A DNA stretch of 64,000 nucleotides from Lachnospiraceae bacterium (GCA_017624855.1 JAGAMF010000005.1:186001-250000); one strand, 5' to 3'. Counted from the first letter of the stretch, positions 29,577-38,924 are shown. Program-made: numbers and translations. The notes: generated by a model from the letters alone, not told the origin.

Positions 29577-29984
29577 ATGAAAAAGGTTATTTTATGTCTC
29601 ATTGCAATTATGGCTTTTATGTGTTTTATTGGATGCAACAAAGAAGAAAAACAGCCGGAAAAAGTAAGGGATTTGGAATTTACGGTAGTAGCTACAGCCA
29701 ATATTCCGGAAGAATTGGTTACCATATTGGATGAAAAGAAAACAGATACTTTTTATCAGGCTTATGCCGACGGAGAGTATATGTATCTGTGTGTGGGGTA
29801 CGGCGAACAGGCTACAGGCGGATACAGTATTACCATAAATGAGTTATACCTTACGGAAGAAAATATATGTATGGACACTACACTGGTAGGACCTGCGCCC
29901 GAGGAACGGGTAGCGGACAGTAAGTCTTATCCCTATGTGGTGGTTTGTACGGAATATATTGATTTGCCTGTACTCTTTGAATAA
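29577..29984 (+). CDS. PrcB-like lipoprotein
   Basis: A 135-residue lipoprotein with lipobox MCFIGC (lipid at Cys20). The body matches the PrcB C-terminal domain: YGEQATGGYSITINELYL (about 76-93) followed by PAPEERVADSKSYPYVVV. In Treponema, PrcB stabilises a surface protease complex; in clostridia such short lipoproteins have no known partner. The start follows AAAAGGCAG. It lies between the propeller protein and pyrC and may be read with either. Confidence 0.75.
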   Translation: MKKVILCLIAIMAFMCFIGCNKEEKQPEKVRDLEFTVVATANIPEELVTILDEKKTDTFYQAYADGEYMYLCVGYGEQATGGYSITINELYLTEENICMDTTLVGPAPEERVADSKSYPYVVVCTEYIDLPVLFE

Positions 29985-30025
29985 AGCGGGTGATTTTATC
30001 AAATAAAAGAATACGGAGGATAGCA

Positions 30026-31291
30026 ATGATCGTAATAAAAAACGGTTATGTCATAGATCCCAAAAGCGGATTTGAAGGCTACGCCGATGTGGCTACGGAA
30101 GGCGAGCGCATCATTTCCATCGGAGAAGTAAAAGAAACAGAAGGGGCGGAAGTGATTGATGCCACGGGGCTGATTGTAGCCCCCGGACTTGTGGATGTGC
30201 ACACCCACTTCCGTGATCCCGGATTTGAATACAAAGAAGATATCTATACCGGAGCCAAGGCGGCTGCGGCAGGCGGCTATACCACGGTTATCATGATGTG
30301 CAATACCAAGCCCACCATCGATAACGAAGAAACTCTTGCCTATGTTTTAAATAAGGGCAGGGAAACCGACATTCGCGTGGAAAGTTGCGGTGCGGTAAGT
30401 TTTGGCTTAAAAGGTGAGAAATTAACGGATATGGAGGCTCTGGCTAAGGCGGGTGCCATTGGTTTTACGGACGACGGAATTCCTCTTATGGATGAGGGTA
30501 TTCTTCGAGAAGCTATGTTAAAAACCGCGGTACTTAATATGCCAATCAGTCTTCACGAAGAGGATGCATCCCTGATTACAAACAACGGTGTTAACCGTGG
30601 AAAAGCATCGGAACATTTCGGTATCGGCGGCTCTCCCAGAGATGCGGAAATCAGTCTGATTGCGAGAGATTTAGAGATTGCTTTGGAGACAAATGCCATA
30701 GTGAATGTACAGCATATCAGTACCAAAGAAGGTGTGGAACTGGTACGTAAGGCTAAGGCAGTACCCGGTAACCGTGTACATGCAGAGGCGACACCTCATC
30801 ACATTGCATTGACGGAAGAGGCGGTTATTGCAAAGGGAACTCTTGCCAAGGTAAACCCGCCCATCCGTACTGAAGAGGACCGCCTTGCCATCATAGAAGG
30901 CTTAAAAGACGGTACTATTGACATAATCGCCACTGACCATGCGCCTCATGCAAAAGAAGAGAAGGACAAGCCTTTAACCGAGGCTCCCAGCGGTATGCTG
31001 GGGTTGGAAGCAGCCTTGCCTCTCTGCATTGAAAAGCTGGTAAAAGAGGCCGGAATGTCCATGGCGGAAGTTTTGGACAAGTTAACGGCAAAGCCTGCGG
31101 AAATGTATAACATTGACAGGGGCGAATTGCGGGTAGACGGCCCTGCGGATATCGTGATTTTTAATCCGGATGAGAAGTGGACAGTAACAGGTTTTCAGTC
31201 CAAGTCGCAGAATTCTCCTTTCTTAGGGGAAGAACTGACGGGTAAGGTGAAGTATACGATTTGTAAGGGAAAGGTAGTATACAAGGATTAG
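30026..31291 (+). CDS. pyrC: Dihydroorotase
   Basis: Closes carbamoyl aspartate to dihydroorotate in pyrimidine synthesis. The 421 residues are type I dihydroorotase: the metal motif DVHTHFRDPG (57-66, H59 and H61), further ligands in HEEDASL, ATPHH and the catalytic aspartate in ATDHAPH. The start at 30026 follows ACGGAGGA; an upstream frame start lacks a site. It is followed by pyrK and pyrD, giving the dihydroorotate-to-orotate step. Confidence 0.96.
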   Translation: MIVIKNGYVIDPKSGFEGYADVATEGERIISIGEVKETEGAEVIDATGLIVAPGLVDVHTHFRDPGFEYKEDIYTGAKAAAAGGYTTVIMMCNTKPTIDNEETLAYVLNKGRETDIRVESCGAVSFGLKGEKLTDMEALAKAGAIGFTDDGIPLMDEGILREAMLKTAVLNMPISLHEEDASLITNNGVNRGKASEHFGIGGSPRDAEISLIARDLEIALETNAIVNVQHISTKEGVELVRKAKAVPGNRVHAEATPHHIALTEEAVIAKGTLAKVNPPIRTEEDRLAIIEGLKDGTIDIIATDHAPHAKEEKDKPLTEAPSGMLGLEAALPLCIEKLVKEAGMSMAEVLDKLTAKPAEMYNIDRGELRVDGPADIVIFNPDEKWTVTGFQSKSQNSPFLGEELTGKVKYTICKGKVVYKD

Positions 31292-31341
31292 GAAGGATAT
31301 CGGAGAATACCTTTTGGAATATATGGAACGGAGGGAAAAGT

Positions 31342-32118
31342 ATGTTTTATCGTAAAAAAGAAACCGCTAAGGTTTATAGTCAGACTGAAATCGCGGAAGG
31401 TATTTATGATTGCCTGATTGAAACAGAGGCAGCGGTCCATGCAAATGCGGGACAGTTTATCGGAATATATCCCAAGGATAAGTCGCATCTTCTGGTGCGC
31501 CCTATCAGTATCTGTGATGTGGACAGAGAGAATAAAAGAATGCGTCTTGTGTACCGTGTGGCAGGTGAGGGAACCAAGGAATTTGCCACCTACAAGGCAG
31601 AAGATACCATGGAGATTCTTGCTAACTTAGGTAATGGTTTCCCCGTGGAAGAAGCAGAAGGAAAGACGGTTGTTCTTATGGGCGGAGGTATCGGTATTCC
31701 GCCTATGTTAGGGCTTGCTAAGGCATTGAATGCGGACAAGCATATTTTCTTGGGATACCGTGATCAATATAACTTCCTTGCGGATGATTTTATGCCCTAC
31801 GGTAATGTGTATATTGCGACGGAAGACGGTAGCGTAGGTTGCAAGGGCAATGTTTTGACGGCTTTGGGTACAACCACAATTAAGCCTGACATCATTATGG
31901 CGTGCGGTCCTATGCCCATGCTTCGCGCAATTAAAAGATATGCGGAAGAGAATAACATTACCGCATATATTTCTTTGGAAGAAAGAATGGCTTGCGGTGT
32001 TGGTGCCTGCCTTGGCTGTGTGTGCAAAACCACCAAGAAAGATCATCATTCGCATGTAAACAATACAAGAATCTGTACGGAAGGTCCCGTATTTGATGCT
32101 AGGGAGGTGGATATCTAA
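31342..32118 (+). CDS. pyrK: Dihydroorotate dehydrogenase electron-transfer subunit
   Basis: Passes electrons from the pyrD FMN to NAD through FAD and a [2Fe-2S] cluster. The 258 residues have an FAD domain (RPISICDV, about 53-60), an NAD domain (GGGIGIPPMLGL, about 114-125) and the cluster ligands C218, C223, C226 and C245. It overlaps the pyrD start by one base. It follows ACGGAGGG. The subunit defines the class 1B, NAD-linked enzyme. Confidence 0.95.
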   Translation: MFYRKKETAKVYSQTEIAEGIYDCLIETEAAVHANAGQFIGIYPKDKSHLLVRPISICDVDRENKRMRLVYRVAGEGTKEFATYKAEDTMEILANLGNGFPVEEAEGKTVVLMGGGIGIPPMLGLAKALNADKHIFLGYRDQYNFLADDFMPYGNVYIATEDGSVGCKGNVLTALGTTTIKPDIIMACGPMPMLRAIKRYAEENNITAYISLEERMACGVGACLGCVCKTTKKDHHSHVNNTRICTEGPVFDAREVDI

Positions 32119-33020
32119 TGAATACTCAGGTTACCATTGCAGGTGTTACTTTTAAAAATCCCGTTATGACTGCGTCCGGTACTTTTGGCTCCGGTATGGA
32201 ATACAGTCAGTTTGTGGACTTGAATAAATTAGGTGCCATTGTGACCAAAGGCGTTGCCAATGTGCCTTGGCCCGGCAATCCTACCCCCCGTGTGGCAGAA
32301 ACTTACGGCGGTATGTTAAATGCCATCGGCTTGCAGAATCCCGGCGTGGATGTTTTTATCGAAAGAGATTTGGAGTTCTTAAAAAGATATGATACTCCGG
32401 TGATCGTAAATGTTTGCGGTAAAACCGTAGAGGACTATTTAGAGACTGTAGAACGCTTAAACGAAACAGACGTAGCTATGATGGAAATCAATGTTTCCTG
32501 CCCCAATGTAAAAGAAGGTGCCATTGCTTTTGGTCAGAAGGCGGATGCTTTGTTTGACATTACATCCAAGATTAAAAGTGTGGCTAAAAAGCCTGTTATC
32601 ATGAAGTTAAGTCCCAATGTTACCGACATTACCGAAATGGCTAAGGCAGCAGAGGCAGCAGGCGCGGATGCGATTTCTTTAATCAATACCATTACCGGTA
32701 TGAAAATTGATGTAAACAGAAGACAGTTCGTATTGGCAAATAAAACCGGCGGATTGTCAGGCCCTGCCATTAAACCCGTTGCGGTTCGTATGGTTTATCA
32801 GTGTGCCAATGCAGTGAATATTCCCATCATCGGTATGGGTGGTATTGCAACTGCGGAAGATGCATTGGAATTCATTATGGCAGGCGCTACAGCTGTGTCT
32901 GTGGGTGCCATGAATTTTATGAATCCTTATACAACCGTTGAAGTTGTGGAAGGCATTGAAGGATATATGCTTAAGAATAAGATTTCGGATATCAAGGAAC
33001 TTATCGGTTGCGTGAAGTAA
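32118..33020 (+). CDS. pyrD: Dihydroorotate dehydrogenase catalytic subunit, class 1B
   Basis: Oxidises dihydroorotate to orotate with FMN. The 300 residues form a TIM barrel: VMTASGTFGSG (about 14-24), the active-site block EINVSCPNVKEG (with the class 1 catalytic Cys), the FMN block SLINTITGM, and IIGMGGIATAEDALEFIMAGA (about 235-255). It is coupled to pyrK by a one-base overlap. Structured repeat C begins 5 bases after its stop. Confidence 0.96.
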   Translation: MNTQVTIAGVTFKNPVMTASGTFGSGMEYSQFVDLNKLGAIVTKGVANVPWPGNPTPRVAETYGGMLNAIGLQNPGVDVFIERDLEFLKRYDTPVIVNVCGKTVEDYLETVERLNETDVAMMEINVSCPNVKEGAIAFGQKADALFDITSKIKSVAKKPVIMKLSPNVTDITEMAKAAEAAGADAISLINTITGMKIDVNRRQFVLANKTGGLSGPAIKPVAVRMVYQCANAVNIPIIGMGGIATAEDALEFIMAGATAVSVGAMNFMNPYTTVEVVEGIEGYMLKNKISDIKELIGCVK

Positions 33021-33025
33021 GATGC

Positions 33026-33199
33026 GTGCCGCGGCTCTATATGGCGAGAAGATAATCAATCGTTCTCAGGGACGTTCTCACTTGGTTGTGCTACGCAGCG
33101 GTACCTAAGACGGCAAAAGACGCCGTCTAAGTACCGGCGAGCACAAACACCCTTCGAACGAATAGATTATTTCTTCGCGCGGTAAAGAGCTCGCGGCAC
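33026..33199 (+). repeat. Structured 3' repeat, copy C
   Basis: Starts 6 bases after pyrD on the same strand. The outer helix of about 40 pairs joins GTGCCGCG...GAAGATAATC...GTTC to GAAC...GATTATTTCTTC...CGCGGCAC. Inside are TC/TC, AGGG/CCCT, the block ACGTTCTCACTTGGTT, GTGCT/AGCAC, CGC/GCG, GGTACC/AGTACC and the tip hairpin AGACGGC/GCCGTCT with loop AAAAGAC. TTTTTT follows the base at about 33205. It shares core sequence with A and D but not the outer helix. Confidence 0.85.
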
Positions 33200-33234
33200 T
33201 TGTGATTTTTTAAGTGTGTGGGAGATTGTGAGTT

Positions 33235-33828
33235 ATGAATATTGCAGTTTTTGCGTCGCATGGCGGAAGTGATATGCAGGCAATTATTGATGGTTGCAAA
33301 TATAATAAAATTGATGCGAAAGTTGCTGTTGTGATTAGTAATAACAGAGAGTCTATGGCATTGCAGAGGGCGGCGAATGAAGGTATTCCCGCTTATCATT
33401 TAAGTGCAAAAAAATTTGGAAGTGAAGATGTGTTGGCACAGGAAATTATGAAAGTCTTGAGCCGATATGATATCGATATGATTTTCTTGGCTGGTTATAT
33501 GCGTATGTTGCATATATCAATATTGGAGAAGTATCATAATCGTATTTTTAATATTCATCCTGCGTTGTTGCCGAAATTTGGCGGTAAAGGTATGTATGGG
33601 ATAAATGTACATACAGCAGTAATTGAAGCACAGGAAAAGGAGACGGGAGTTACCATTCACAGAGTGAATGCGGAGTATGACAGTGGTGAGATTATTGCGC
33701 AGACAACGGTACCTGTTTTAGAAGGTGATACGCCGGAAATTCTTGCGGCGAGAGTTTTAGAGCGCGAGCATGCGTTTTTAGTGGAAGTAATTGCAGATAT
33801 AGCAAACGGCAAAATTATTTTAGGCTAA
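33235..33828 (+). CDS. purN: Phosphoribosylglycinamide formyltransferase
   Basis: Transfers formyl from 10-formyl-THF to GAR in purine synthesis. The 197 residues show FASHGGSDMQAII (about 6-18), the catalytic FNIHPALLPKFGG (about 104-116) with Asn-His, the following HR region in TGVTIHRVNAEYDSGEI and the Asp. It stands alone rather than in a pur operon. It lies between two structured repeats in opposite orientation, with an AT-richer codon use than pyrD. Confidence 0.93.
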   Translation: MNIAVFASHGGSDMQAIIDGCKYNKIDAKVAVVISNNRESMALQRAANEGIPAYHLSAKKFGSEDVLAQEIMKVLSRYDIDMIFLAGYMRMLHISILEKYHNRIFNIHPALLPKFGGKGMYGINVHTAVIEAQEKETGVTIHRVNAEYDSGEIIAQTTVPVLEGDTPEILAARVLEREHAFLVEVIADIANGKIILG

Positions 33829-33839
33829 AAGGAGCACCT

Positions 33840-34316
33840 ATGAACAACTTTACAATCAGACAAGCAAATATAAATGATGTATCAACCATCCTTTCTTTCA
33901 TCAAAGCCTTGGCAGAATACGAAGATATGTCCGACCAAGTGGTGGCGACAGAGGAACTCTTACAAGAGTGGCTGTTTGAAAAGAAAAAGGCACAAGTGCT
34001 CCTTGCCATGGAAGGAGATGTGGCAGTAGGTTTTGCACTGTACTTTTATAATTTCTCTACATTTCTCGGTCGCGCCGGAATCTATTTGGAAGACTTATTC
34101 GTAAAAGAAGAATATCGTGGCAAAGGATATGGTAAGGCACTCTTAAAAGAACTTGCCCGCATTGCGGTAGAAGAAGGGTGCGGTCGTCTGGAATGGTGTT
34201 GTCTTGATTGGAATCAGCCGAGCATTGACTTTTATTTATCTCTTGGTGCAGTGCCCATGGATGAGTGGACGCAGTATCGCGTTACGGGAGAGACATTGAA
34301 AGCGTTAGCGAAGTGA
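33840..34316 (+). CDS. GNAT N-acetyltransferase, diamine/thialysine-type
   Basis: A 158-residue acetyl-CoA transferase. The CoA-binding block is YLEDLFVKEEYRGKGYGKALL (about 82-102) with the R/Q-x-x-G-x-G pattern YRGKGYG. The motif LEWCCLDWNQPSIDFY is characteristic of spermidine/thialysine acetyltransferases, so a small amine is the likely substrate. The start follows AAGGAGC, 11 bases after purN, so the two are likely co-transcribed. Confidence 0.82.
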   Translation: MNNFTIRQANINDVSTILSFIKALAEYEDMSDQVVATEELLQEWLFEKKKAQVLLAMEGDVAVGFALYFYNFSTFLGRAGIYLEDLFVKEEYRGKGYGKALLKELARIAVEEGCGRLEWCCLDWNQPSIDFYLSLGAVPMDEWTQYRVTGETLKALAK

Positions 34317-34418
34317 TGATAGATTATAGTGAAAGCCAACAATTTTAACTATTGGCAAGCGACAGCTATCGATTTTAGAGAAATGAAGCAGTATTAATAT
34401 ATTATATTAAAACCGAAT

Positions 34419-34558
34419 GGACCGGGAGTGAATAAATTAGTTCGAAGGGTGTTTGTACTCGTCGGCATTTGGGTTGCGTTCTTTGCAACCCTATGTGCCG
34501 TTACGTAGTACAACCAAGCGAAAGCGTCCCTGAGAACAATTTATTTCACTCTCGGTCC
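34419..34558 (-). repeat. Structured 3' repeat, copy D (reverse)
   Basis: On the reverse strand, starting 17 bases after the sipL stop. The outer helix pairs GGACCGAGAGTGAAATAAATT... with its complement to GGTCC. Inside are TC/TC, AGGG/CCCT, the block ACGCTTTCGCTTGGTT, GTACT/AGTAC, CGT/ACG, GGCA/TGCC and the tip GGGTTGC/GCAACCC with loop AAAGAAC. Compared with copies A and C, GTACT/AGTAC, CGT/ACG and GGCA/TGCC are all paired changes. Confidence 0.85.
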
Positions 34559-34574
34559 ATGACCTTTTATATCA

Positions 34575-36125
34575 TCATTTCATTACAATCAATTTCTGCC
34601 CCTTGCGAATGTTTTCTGAATTAAGGGAGTTCTGCTCTTTGATTCTTGCTAAGGGTACACGATATTCTTTGCCGATATTCCAGAGGCTGTCGCCTTCTTT
34701 TACGAAATATACCGCAATGCCCGGGCGTTGCACGGGAGGGCAGTCCTTGCTGTCCACAACTTCAATATCGCTTACGGCTTCAATGCAGTTTACATCATAG
34801 GCAAAAATACGAAAGGCGGCGGTTACTTTTACATCCAGGCTGTCGCTGCCGGCGGAAATTACATTGCATTGTTCCAGGTTGGCATTCAACTGATAAATAG
34901 TCTTGTCATTAATGCCGGGTAAATCAACGGAATAGTTAAAAGGAATCTGGAAACTGCCGGTACGATAAGGGAAGCGGTCGTCATCGGTAATGTACAGTAA
35001 AGTCAAGGCGATATAGCCTTCAATGTCTACGGAGTTTTCGCCGACTGCGGCGCTTTCCGGTATCAGTTGAGCGGAAGAGTATTTTATCTGAAGGAGCTCC
35101 TCGCCTTTGGCATGGAAAGGTACTTTTTCCTGAAGGCGCATTAAGGCTATGGACTGTGCCAATAAGGTTTTTACCTTGTAATTATCGTATTCCACCGACA
35201 AATCATTGTGTACGCCGTAGACATCGCAAATATAGTCTAAGTGGATATCCTCGTATAATTTTATGTATAAATCAGCAACCACATCAAAGCCCAAGATTCG
35301 CTCTTCGCCGTCTAAGTCAGGGCGGATTTCGCAGTCTTTCTGAGAGAGGGTATAAACGATGTCGGGAACCAGATTTTCCCTGCTACCGTTACATTCGATG
35401 CTGTGTGTAAAAGGAATGCAGCTTTCGAAAAATTCATAATCCGAATCGCCGGATTCCGTGCGGTAAATGACGCACAGATTCACTTCGCCTTTTATGTTTA
35501 ATTTATCGTCTGCGGGGCGGAATTCCACATTACTTAAAGAAATATCTTTCCAAAGAAGTTCAGACATTTCCGGAAGATTGGCAGGGAGTTTTACTTCATC
35601 GCGAATTCGGCAGATGTCTTTTTTCATTACACCGATACTCAGCAGTTGTTGGTTACAGAGACGATATTCTACCTGCTCATCTTTGGTAACGCCGGTAGCA
35701 ACTTCCTCATCATATACGGACTCCTGCAAAGCAGACAGCAGAATCAACGCCTGTACATTGATTTTACGGGAGTTAATGGTGTTAATCTGAATGTGCTCCA
35801 AATCTGCGGTGACCAGCGGATTGTCGCCGGATGTAATGCAGTCTGCATTAATGCGTTCCTCAAAGGGGATTTTACCGCTAAAAGCATTCAAGGCACCAAA
35901 ACTGTCATCTGCCTCATATAAAACATGATACATTAATTTGCCCCTCACAAGCACCTGCTCGTCATAGGCGCGGACTTCTTCGATTTTTATCATTCCGTCG
36001 GTTAAAAGAATGCGGGAAATATCCGCTTTGTTATCGGTGACATTACAGTCCTCATCCAAGGTAAACTGGGATTCGACGCGACAATCGGTGCGGTCCATAT
36101 GTATATTGGTTTTGATTAAGTCCAT
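34575..36125 (-). CDS. sipL: SipL-like spore coat protein (SPOCS plus LysM)
   Basis: A 516-residue protein with DUF3794/SPOCS repeats over about 20-450 and one C-terminal LysM domain (about 470-515, VYFVKEGDSLWNIGKEY, ending GQKLIV). In Clostridioides difficile SipL has the same order and length (about 526), binds SpoIVA through LysM and is needed for coat assembly round the forespore. By this match I infer the same role here. The start follows GAAAGGAG. Structured repeat D follows on the same strand. Confidence 0.88.
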   Translation of the reverse strand: MDLIKTNIHMDRTDCRVESQFTLDEDCNVTDNKADISRILLTDGMIKIEEVRAYDEQVLVRGKLMYHVLYEADDSFGALNAFSGKIPFEERINADCITSGDNPLVTADLEHIQINTINSRKINVQALILLSALQESVYDEEVATGVTKDEQVEYRLCNQQLLSIGVMKKDICRIRDEVKLPANLPEMSELLWKDISLSNVEFRPADDKLNIKGEVNLCVIYRTESGDSDYEFFESCIPFTHSIECNGSRENLVPDIVYTLSQKDCEIRPDLDGEERILGFDVVADLYIKLYEDIHLDYICDVYGVHNDLSVEYDNYKVKTLLAQSIALMRLQEKVPFHAKGEELLQIKYSSAQLIPESAAVGENSVDIEGYIALTLLYITDDDRFPYRTGSFQIPFNYSVDLPGINDKTIYQLNANLEQCNVISAGSDSLDVKVTAAFRIFAYDVNCIEAVSDIEVVDSKDCPPVQRPGIAVYFVKEGDSLWNIGKEYRVPLARIKEQNSLNSENIRKGQKLIVMK

Positions 36126-36149
36126 AACGAAACTCCTTTCAACAAAAAT

Positions 36150-36193
36150 AAGACTCTGTAAGTATTCATTAAAGAATATGCATACAGAGTCTT
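36150..36193 (-). terminator. Terminator of the 199-residue protein gene
   Basis: AAGACTCTGTA (36150-36160) pairs with TACAGAGTCTT (36183-36193), and the reverse strand continues ATTTTTG. It lies between this gene and sipL, so sipL has a separate promoter within or after it. Confidence 0.85.
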
Positions 36194-36236
36194 AAATATT
36201 CGGTTTCGTTGGGAAATAACCGCCTAACCTATATAA

Positions 36237-36836
36237 TTAATTGGTTGCGGTAGTTTCTTCTGTTTTACCTGTGAGCTTATCGAATTTCTCCATAACCGCT
36301 TCATAGGTTCTCTGAGAAATATCGGGAAGTTCTCCGCCCCAGGTTTTGGTTGCCTGATCAAAGCCCTTCTGGAATGCGGCACGCATATCTTCGAGCTTTT
36401 CGGGATCGTCTCCTGCAAGAGCAACCGCGAAGTCAACGATACGGTCGGAAGTTGCATTTACACCCCAGTATCCGTCCTCGGCAATATCGGCCTGAGCCTG
36501 AGCCTTGGTTGCGGGATCTACCGTAAAATTGCCGCTTGCAAGGAACTGCCACATATTGTTTGCTTTGCCGTAAGCATCGCCCTGACCGGAAATCAACTGA
36601 TGAACAATGTTCTCAAGCTGAGAGATTCTTGCATCATTGGCTGCCTTGATTTGGTTGGCAAGCTCGGGGTTGGCAACCTTCTTATTTTTGTAAGAAGTTT
36701 TGCTTGCAGACGATTCATAAACAGCAGCGGTATCGTTGGTTGCTTTCGCTTTGTCTGCGGTTTTGGTTGCTTCCTTCGGTGTGGCATAATTGCCGTAAGC
36801 CGAAGCAACAGATGTAGTTACTGAATTAACACTCAT
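36237..36836 (-). CDS. Ala/Thr-rich protein of unknown function
   Basis: A 199-residue protein without signal peptide or membrane segment. Residues 1-55 are low complexity (Ala, Thr, Ser, Lys); the rest is a helical domain with FLASGNFTVDPATKAQAQA, EDGYWGVNATSDRIVDFA and a closing motif GFDQATKTWGGELPDIS. The family is widespread in Lachnospiraceae and sometimes carries the misleading name hydrogenase-4 component G. The mid and end blocks resemble DUF5610-like proteins. The start follows AAGGAGGG. The function is unknown. Confidence 0.72.
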   Translation of the reverse strand: MSVNSVTTSVASAYGNYATPKEATKTADKAKATNDTAAVYESSASKTSYKNKKVANPELANQIKAANDARISQLENIVHQLISGQGDAYGKANNMWQFLASGNFTVDPATKAQAQADIAEDGYWGVNATSDRIVDFAVALAGDDPEKLEDMRAAFQKGFDQATKTWGGELPDISQRTYEAVMEKFDKLTGKTEETTATN

Positions 36837-37029
36837 GTCTGTACCCTCCTTGGTGATTATTTTTGTGCGCAGTTAGTCCATCAACTGCTTTCTATATGTA
36901 TCGGCAGTTTTTTTATAATGTTTATAGTAAAATCAACTTTTTTGTAAAAAGAATTTCAAATTTAGTTTTATGATTTCAAATAAATTTTGCTACCAAGAGT
37001 AAAAGCCTGTAAGGAATCGGTTTGTTGTA

Positions 37030-37058
37030 TTGAGTCCGATTTTAAAAAGTGGTATACT
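37030..37058 (+). promoter_or_regulatory. Promoter of ispE
   Basis: TTGAGT (37030-37035), 17 bases, TATACT (37053-37058), some 59 bases before the start. Confidence 0.6.
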
Positions 37059-37116
37059 TGACTGAGCAGAGTGGCTGCAGGACAGAAGACTGTTATATGG
37101 TATGGAGGCAGATAAA

Positions 37117-37989
37117 ATGAACCGTTTGGAATTAAATGCATACGCAAAAGTGAATTTGGGCTTGGATGTTTTACGAAGAAGAGAGGACGGTTATCATGAT
37201 TTGCGCATGATTATGCAGACCGTGGATTTATATGATACCCTTACTTTGGAAAAAACCGAAGAGGCGGGAATTGTCATGACCTGCAATGTGGAAGGACTTC
37301 CCTGTGATGACAGCAATCTGGTGGTAAAATCCGCTAAATTAATGTTTGATACTTACGGTCTTCCCGGCGGAATCCGCATGCATTTGGAGAAACGAATTCC
37401 CATGGCGGCAGGTATGGCCGGAGGCAGTACGGATGCGGCAGCTGTTTTTAACGGAATGAATGAGTTGTATGAGCTTGGGGTGTCCAAAGAAAGACTCTGC
37501 GAACTGGGTGTGACCATAGGCGCGGATGTGCCCTATTGTATCGTGGGTGGTACTGCCATATCCGAAGGAATCGGCGAAGTGCTTACTCCCTTACCCAATG
37601 TGCCGGATTGTGTGTTGTTAATTGCCAAGCCGGATTTTGATGTGTCTACCAAGTATGTGTTTGAGAATCTTCATGCCAATTCGTTGACCTATCATCCGGA
37701 CATCGATGCTATGGCAGACGCTATTCGGGCAGGAGATTTGGCCGGTGTTGTAAAGGTAATGGACAATGTATTGGAAACCGTCACAGAGACCAAATATACG
37801 CAGATTACGGAGTTAAAAACCATCATGAAAGAGCATGGTGCCATGCGTGCCATGATGAGTGGCAGCGGTCCTACCGTGTTCGGTTTATATGAAGTAAAAG
37901 AAAACGCGGAAGCGGCAGCGGAAGTGATTCGAAGCAGGGATTTGGCGAAGCAGGTATTTGTAACAGGTTTTTATCACCCTGTAAAATAG
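37117..37989 (+). CDS. ispE: 4-Diphosphocytidyl-2-C-methylerythritol kinase
   Basis: ATP-dependent kinase of the MEP isoprenoid pathway, 290 residues. The GHMP motifs are all present: AYAKVNLGLDV with the catalytic Lys near residue 11, the ATP loop PMAAGMAGGSTDAA (about 92-105) and the closing MMSGSGPTVFGL (about 253-264). The start at 37117 follows TGGAGG with 8-base spacing; the ATG at 37102 overlaps that site. The next genes are 127 bases away and may be separately transcribed. Confidence 0.95.
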   Translation: MNRLELNAYAKVNLGLDVLRRREDGYHDLRMIMQTVDLYDTLTLEKTEEAGIVMTCNVEGLPCDDSNLVVKSAKLMFDTYGLPGGIRMHLEKRIPMAAGMAGGSTDAAAVFNGMNELYELGVSKERLCELGVTIGADVPYCIVGGTAISEGIGEVLTPLPNVPDCVLLIAKPDFDVSTKYVFENLHANSLTYHPDIDAMADAIRAGDLAGVVKVMDNVLETVTETKYTQITELKTIMKEHGAMRAMMSGSGPTVFGLYEVKENAEAAAEVIRSRDLAKQVFVTGFYHPVK

Positions 37990-38116
37990 ACAAACATAAA
38001 ACGGATGTAGAAGTACTTTTATATAAAATTGTATAATCCTCCCAAACAAGGGAATGCTTGGATAAAAGGCATGAAACCGCCGGTTTATTGTAAGCGGGTT
38101 AGGGAGGATATATATT

Positions 38117-38437
38117 ATGAATATAAAAGAACGCATTATAGAAACAGTACATCAGATACATACACAGGCAGCAGATATGATAAAGAAACTTAATGCTATT
38201 CGGCTGGGTTATTGCTTGGGAACAGTGTTGTTAATCTGGCTGGTGATGTATCCGGAATACAGTTTAACATCGGACCATTGCCGTATTGTGGATGAAAACG
38301 GACAGGAAATTCCTTGGGAGTGCTCGGAACATGATATGGCCGTTGCGGTATTGGAAGCCGATACAGATGAAATTGTGTTTAAAAGTAAATTCTGGGAAAT
38401 GATTACGGAGTGGAGGAGCGAGGATGACAGACGGTAA
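38117..38437 (+). CDS. Small membrane protein of unknown function
   Basis: A 106-residue protein with one hydrophobic segment (about 31-46, RLGYCLGTVLLIWLVMY) and an acidic C-terminal half. No family recognised. It follows GGGAGGA. Its end overlaps the next gene by 14 bases, implying coupled translation. Confidence 0.65.
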   Translation: MNIKERIIETVHQIHTQAADMIKKLNAIRLGYCLGTVLLIWLVMYPEYSLTSDHCRIVDENGQEIPWECSEHDMAVAVLEADTDEIVFKSKFWEMITEWRSEDDRR

Positions 38438-38852
38438 GGTAAAAATCAAAGTCACAGGCTGGCAGACCACAGGGGGCGACAGCGATACGACAGTTATCGA
38501 TGTGGAAGGAACTTATGAGAAGGACGGAGACGGTTGTAAGGTCCGTTACATAGAAAAACCTGCAGATGATATAGAAGTGGAAAATGAAGTCACAGCGTCG
38601 GCAGACAAGGCGATAATCAATAAGAGAGGCCCTATTAATTCGGATATGATATTTGTGCCCGGCGAAGTGCAGGATATAGAGTATCAGACGCCTTTTGGAA
38701 CCATAGATATGAAGGCAAAATGCGATTCGATTTTATTTTATGAGGAAGAATCAGAGGTCAGCATTATGATTTCGTATACCTTGTATGCGGGAGACCGGAT
38801 GATGGCTTACTGCAAAACCTTATTGGAGATAACACCGATGAAAGCATCTTAA
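38424..38852 (+). CDS. DUF1934 beta-barrel protein
   Basis: A 142-residue cytosolic protein of the DUF1934 (YwiB-like) calycin-type family. Signs are the start KVKIKVTGWQTTGGDSD, repeated strands rich in Asp/Glu, and the central strand-turn TPFGTIDMKAKC. Its function is unknown in all bacteria; B. subtilis YwiB is a small eight-strand barrel. It overlaps the upstream membrane protein gene by 14 bases. A terminator follows. Confidence 0.75.
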   Translation: MTDGKVKIKVTGWQTTGGDSDTTVIDVEGTYEKDGDGCKVRYIEKPADDIEVENEVTASADKAIINKRGPINSDMIFVPGEVQDIEYQTPFGTIDMKAKCDSILFYEEESEVSIMISYTLYAGDRMMAYCKTLLEITPMKAS

Positions 38853-38887
38853 TTTCGATAGAAATAATTACATATAAGTAAAAATAA

Positions 38888-38924
38888 AAATCCGTGAAAC
38901 GAAATTGTTTCACGGATTTGTTTT
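38888..38924 (+). terminator. Convergent terminator
   Basis: AAATCCGTGAAAC (38888-38900) pairs with GTTTCACGGATTT (38907-38919). It serves the DUF1934 gene and, from the other side, the reverse gene ending at 38928. Confidence 0.9.

Noticed and set aside
33200-33234. Riboswitch before purN
   Set aside because: The leader is only 35 bases after repeat C and shows no purine or other known aptamer pattern.
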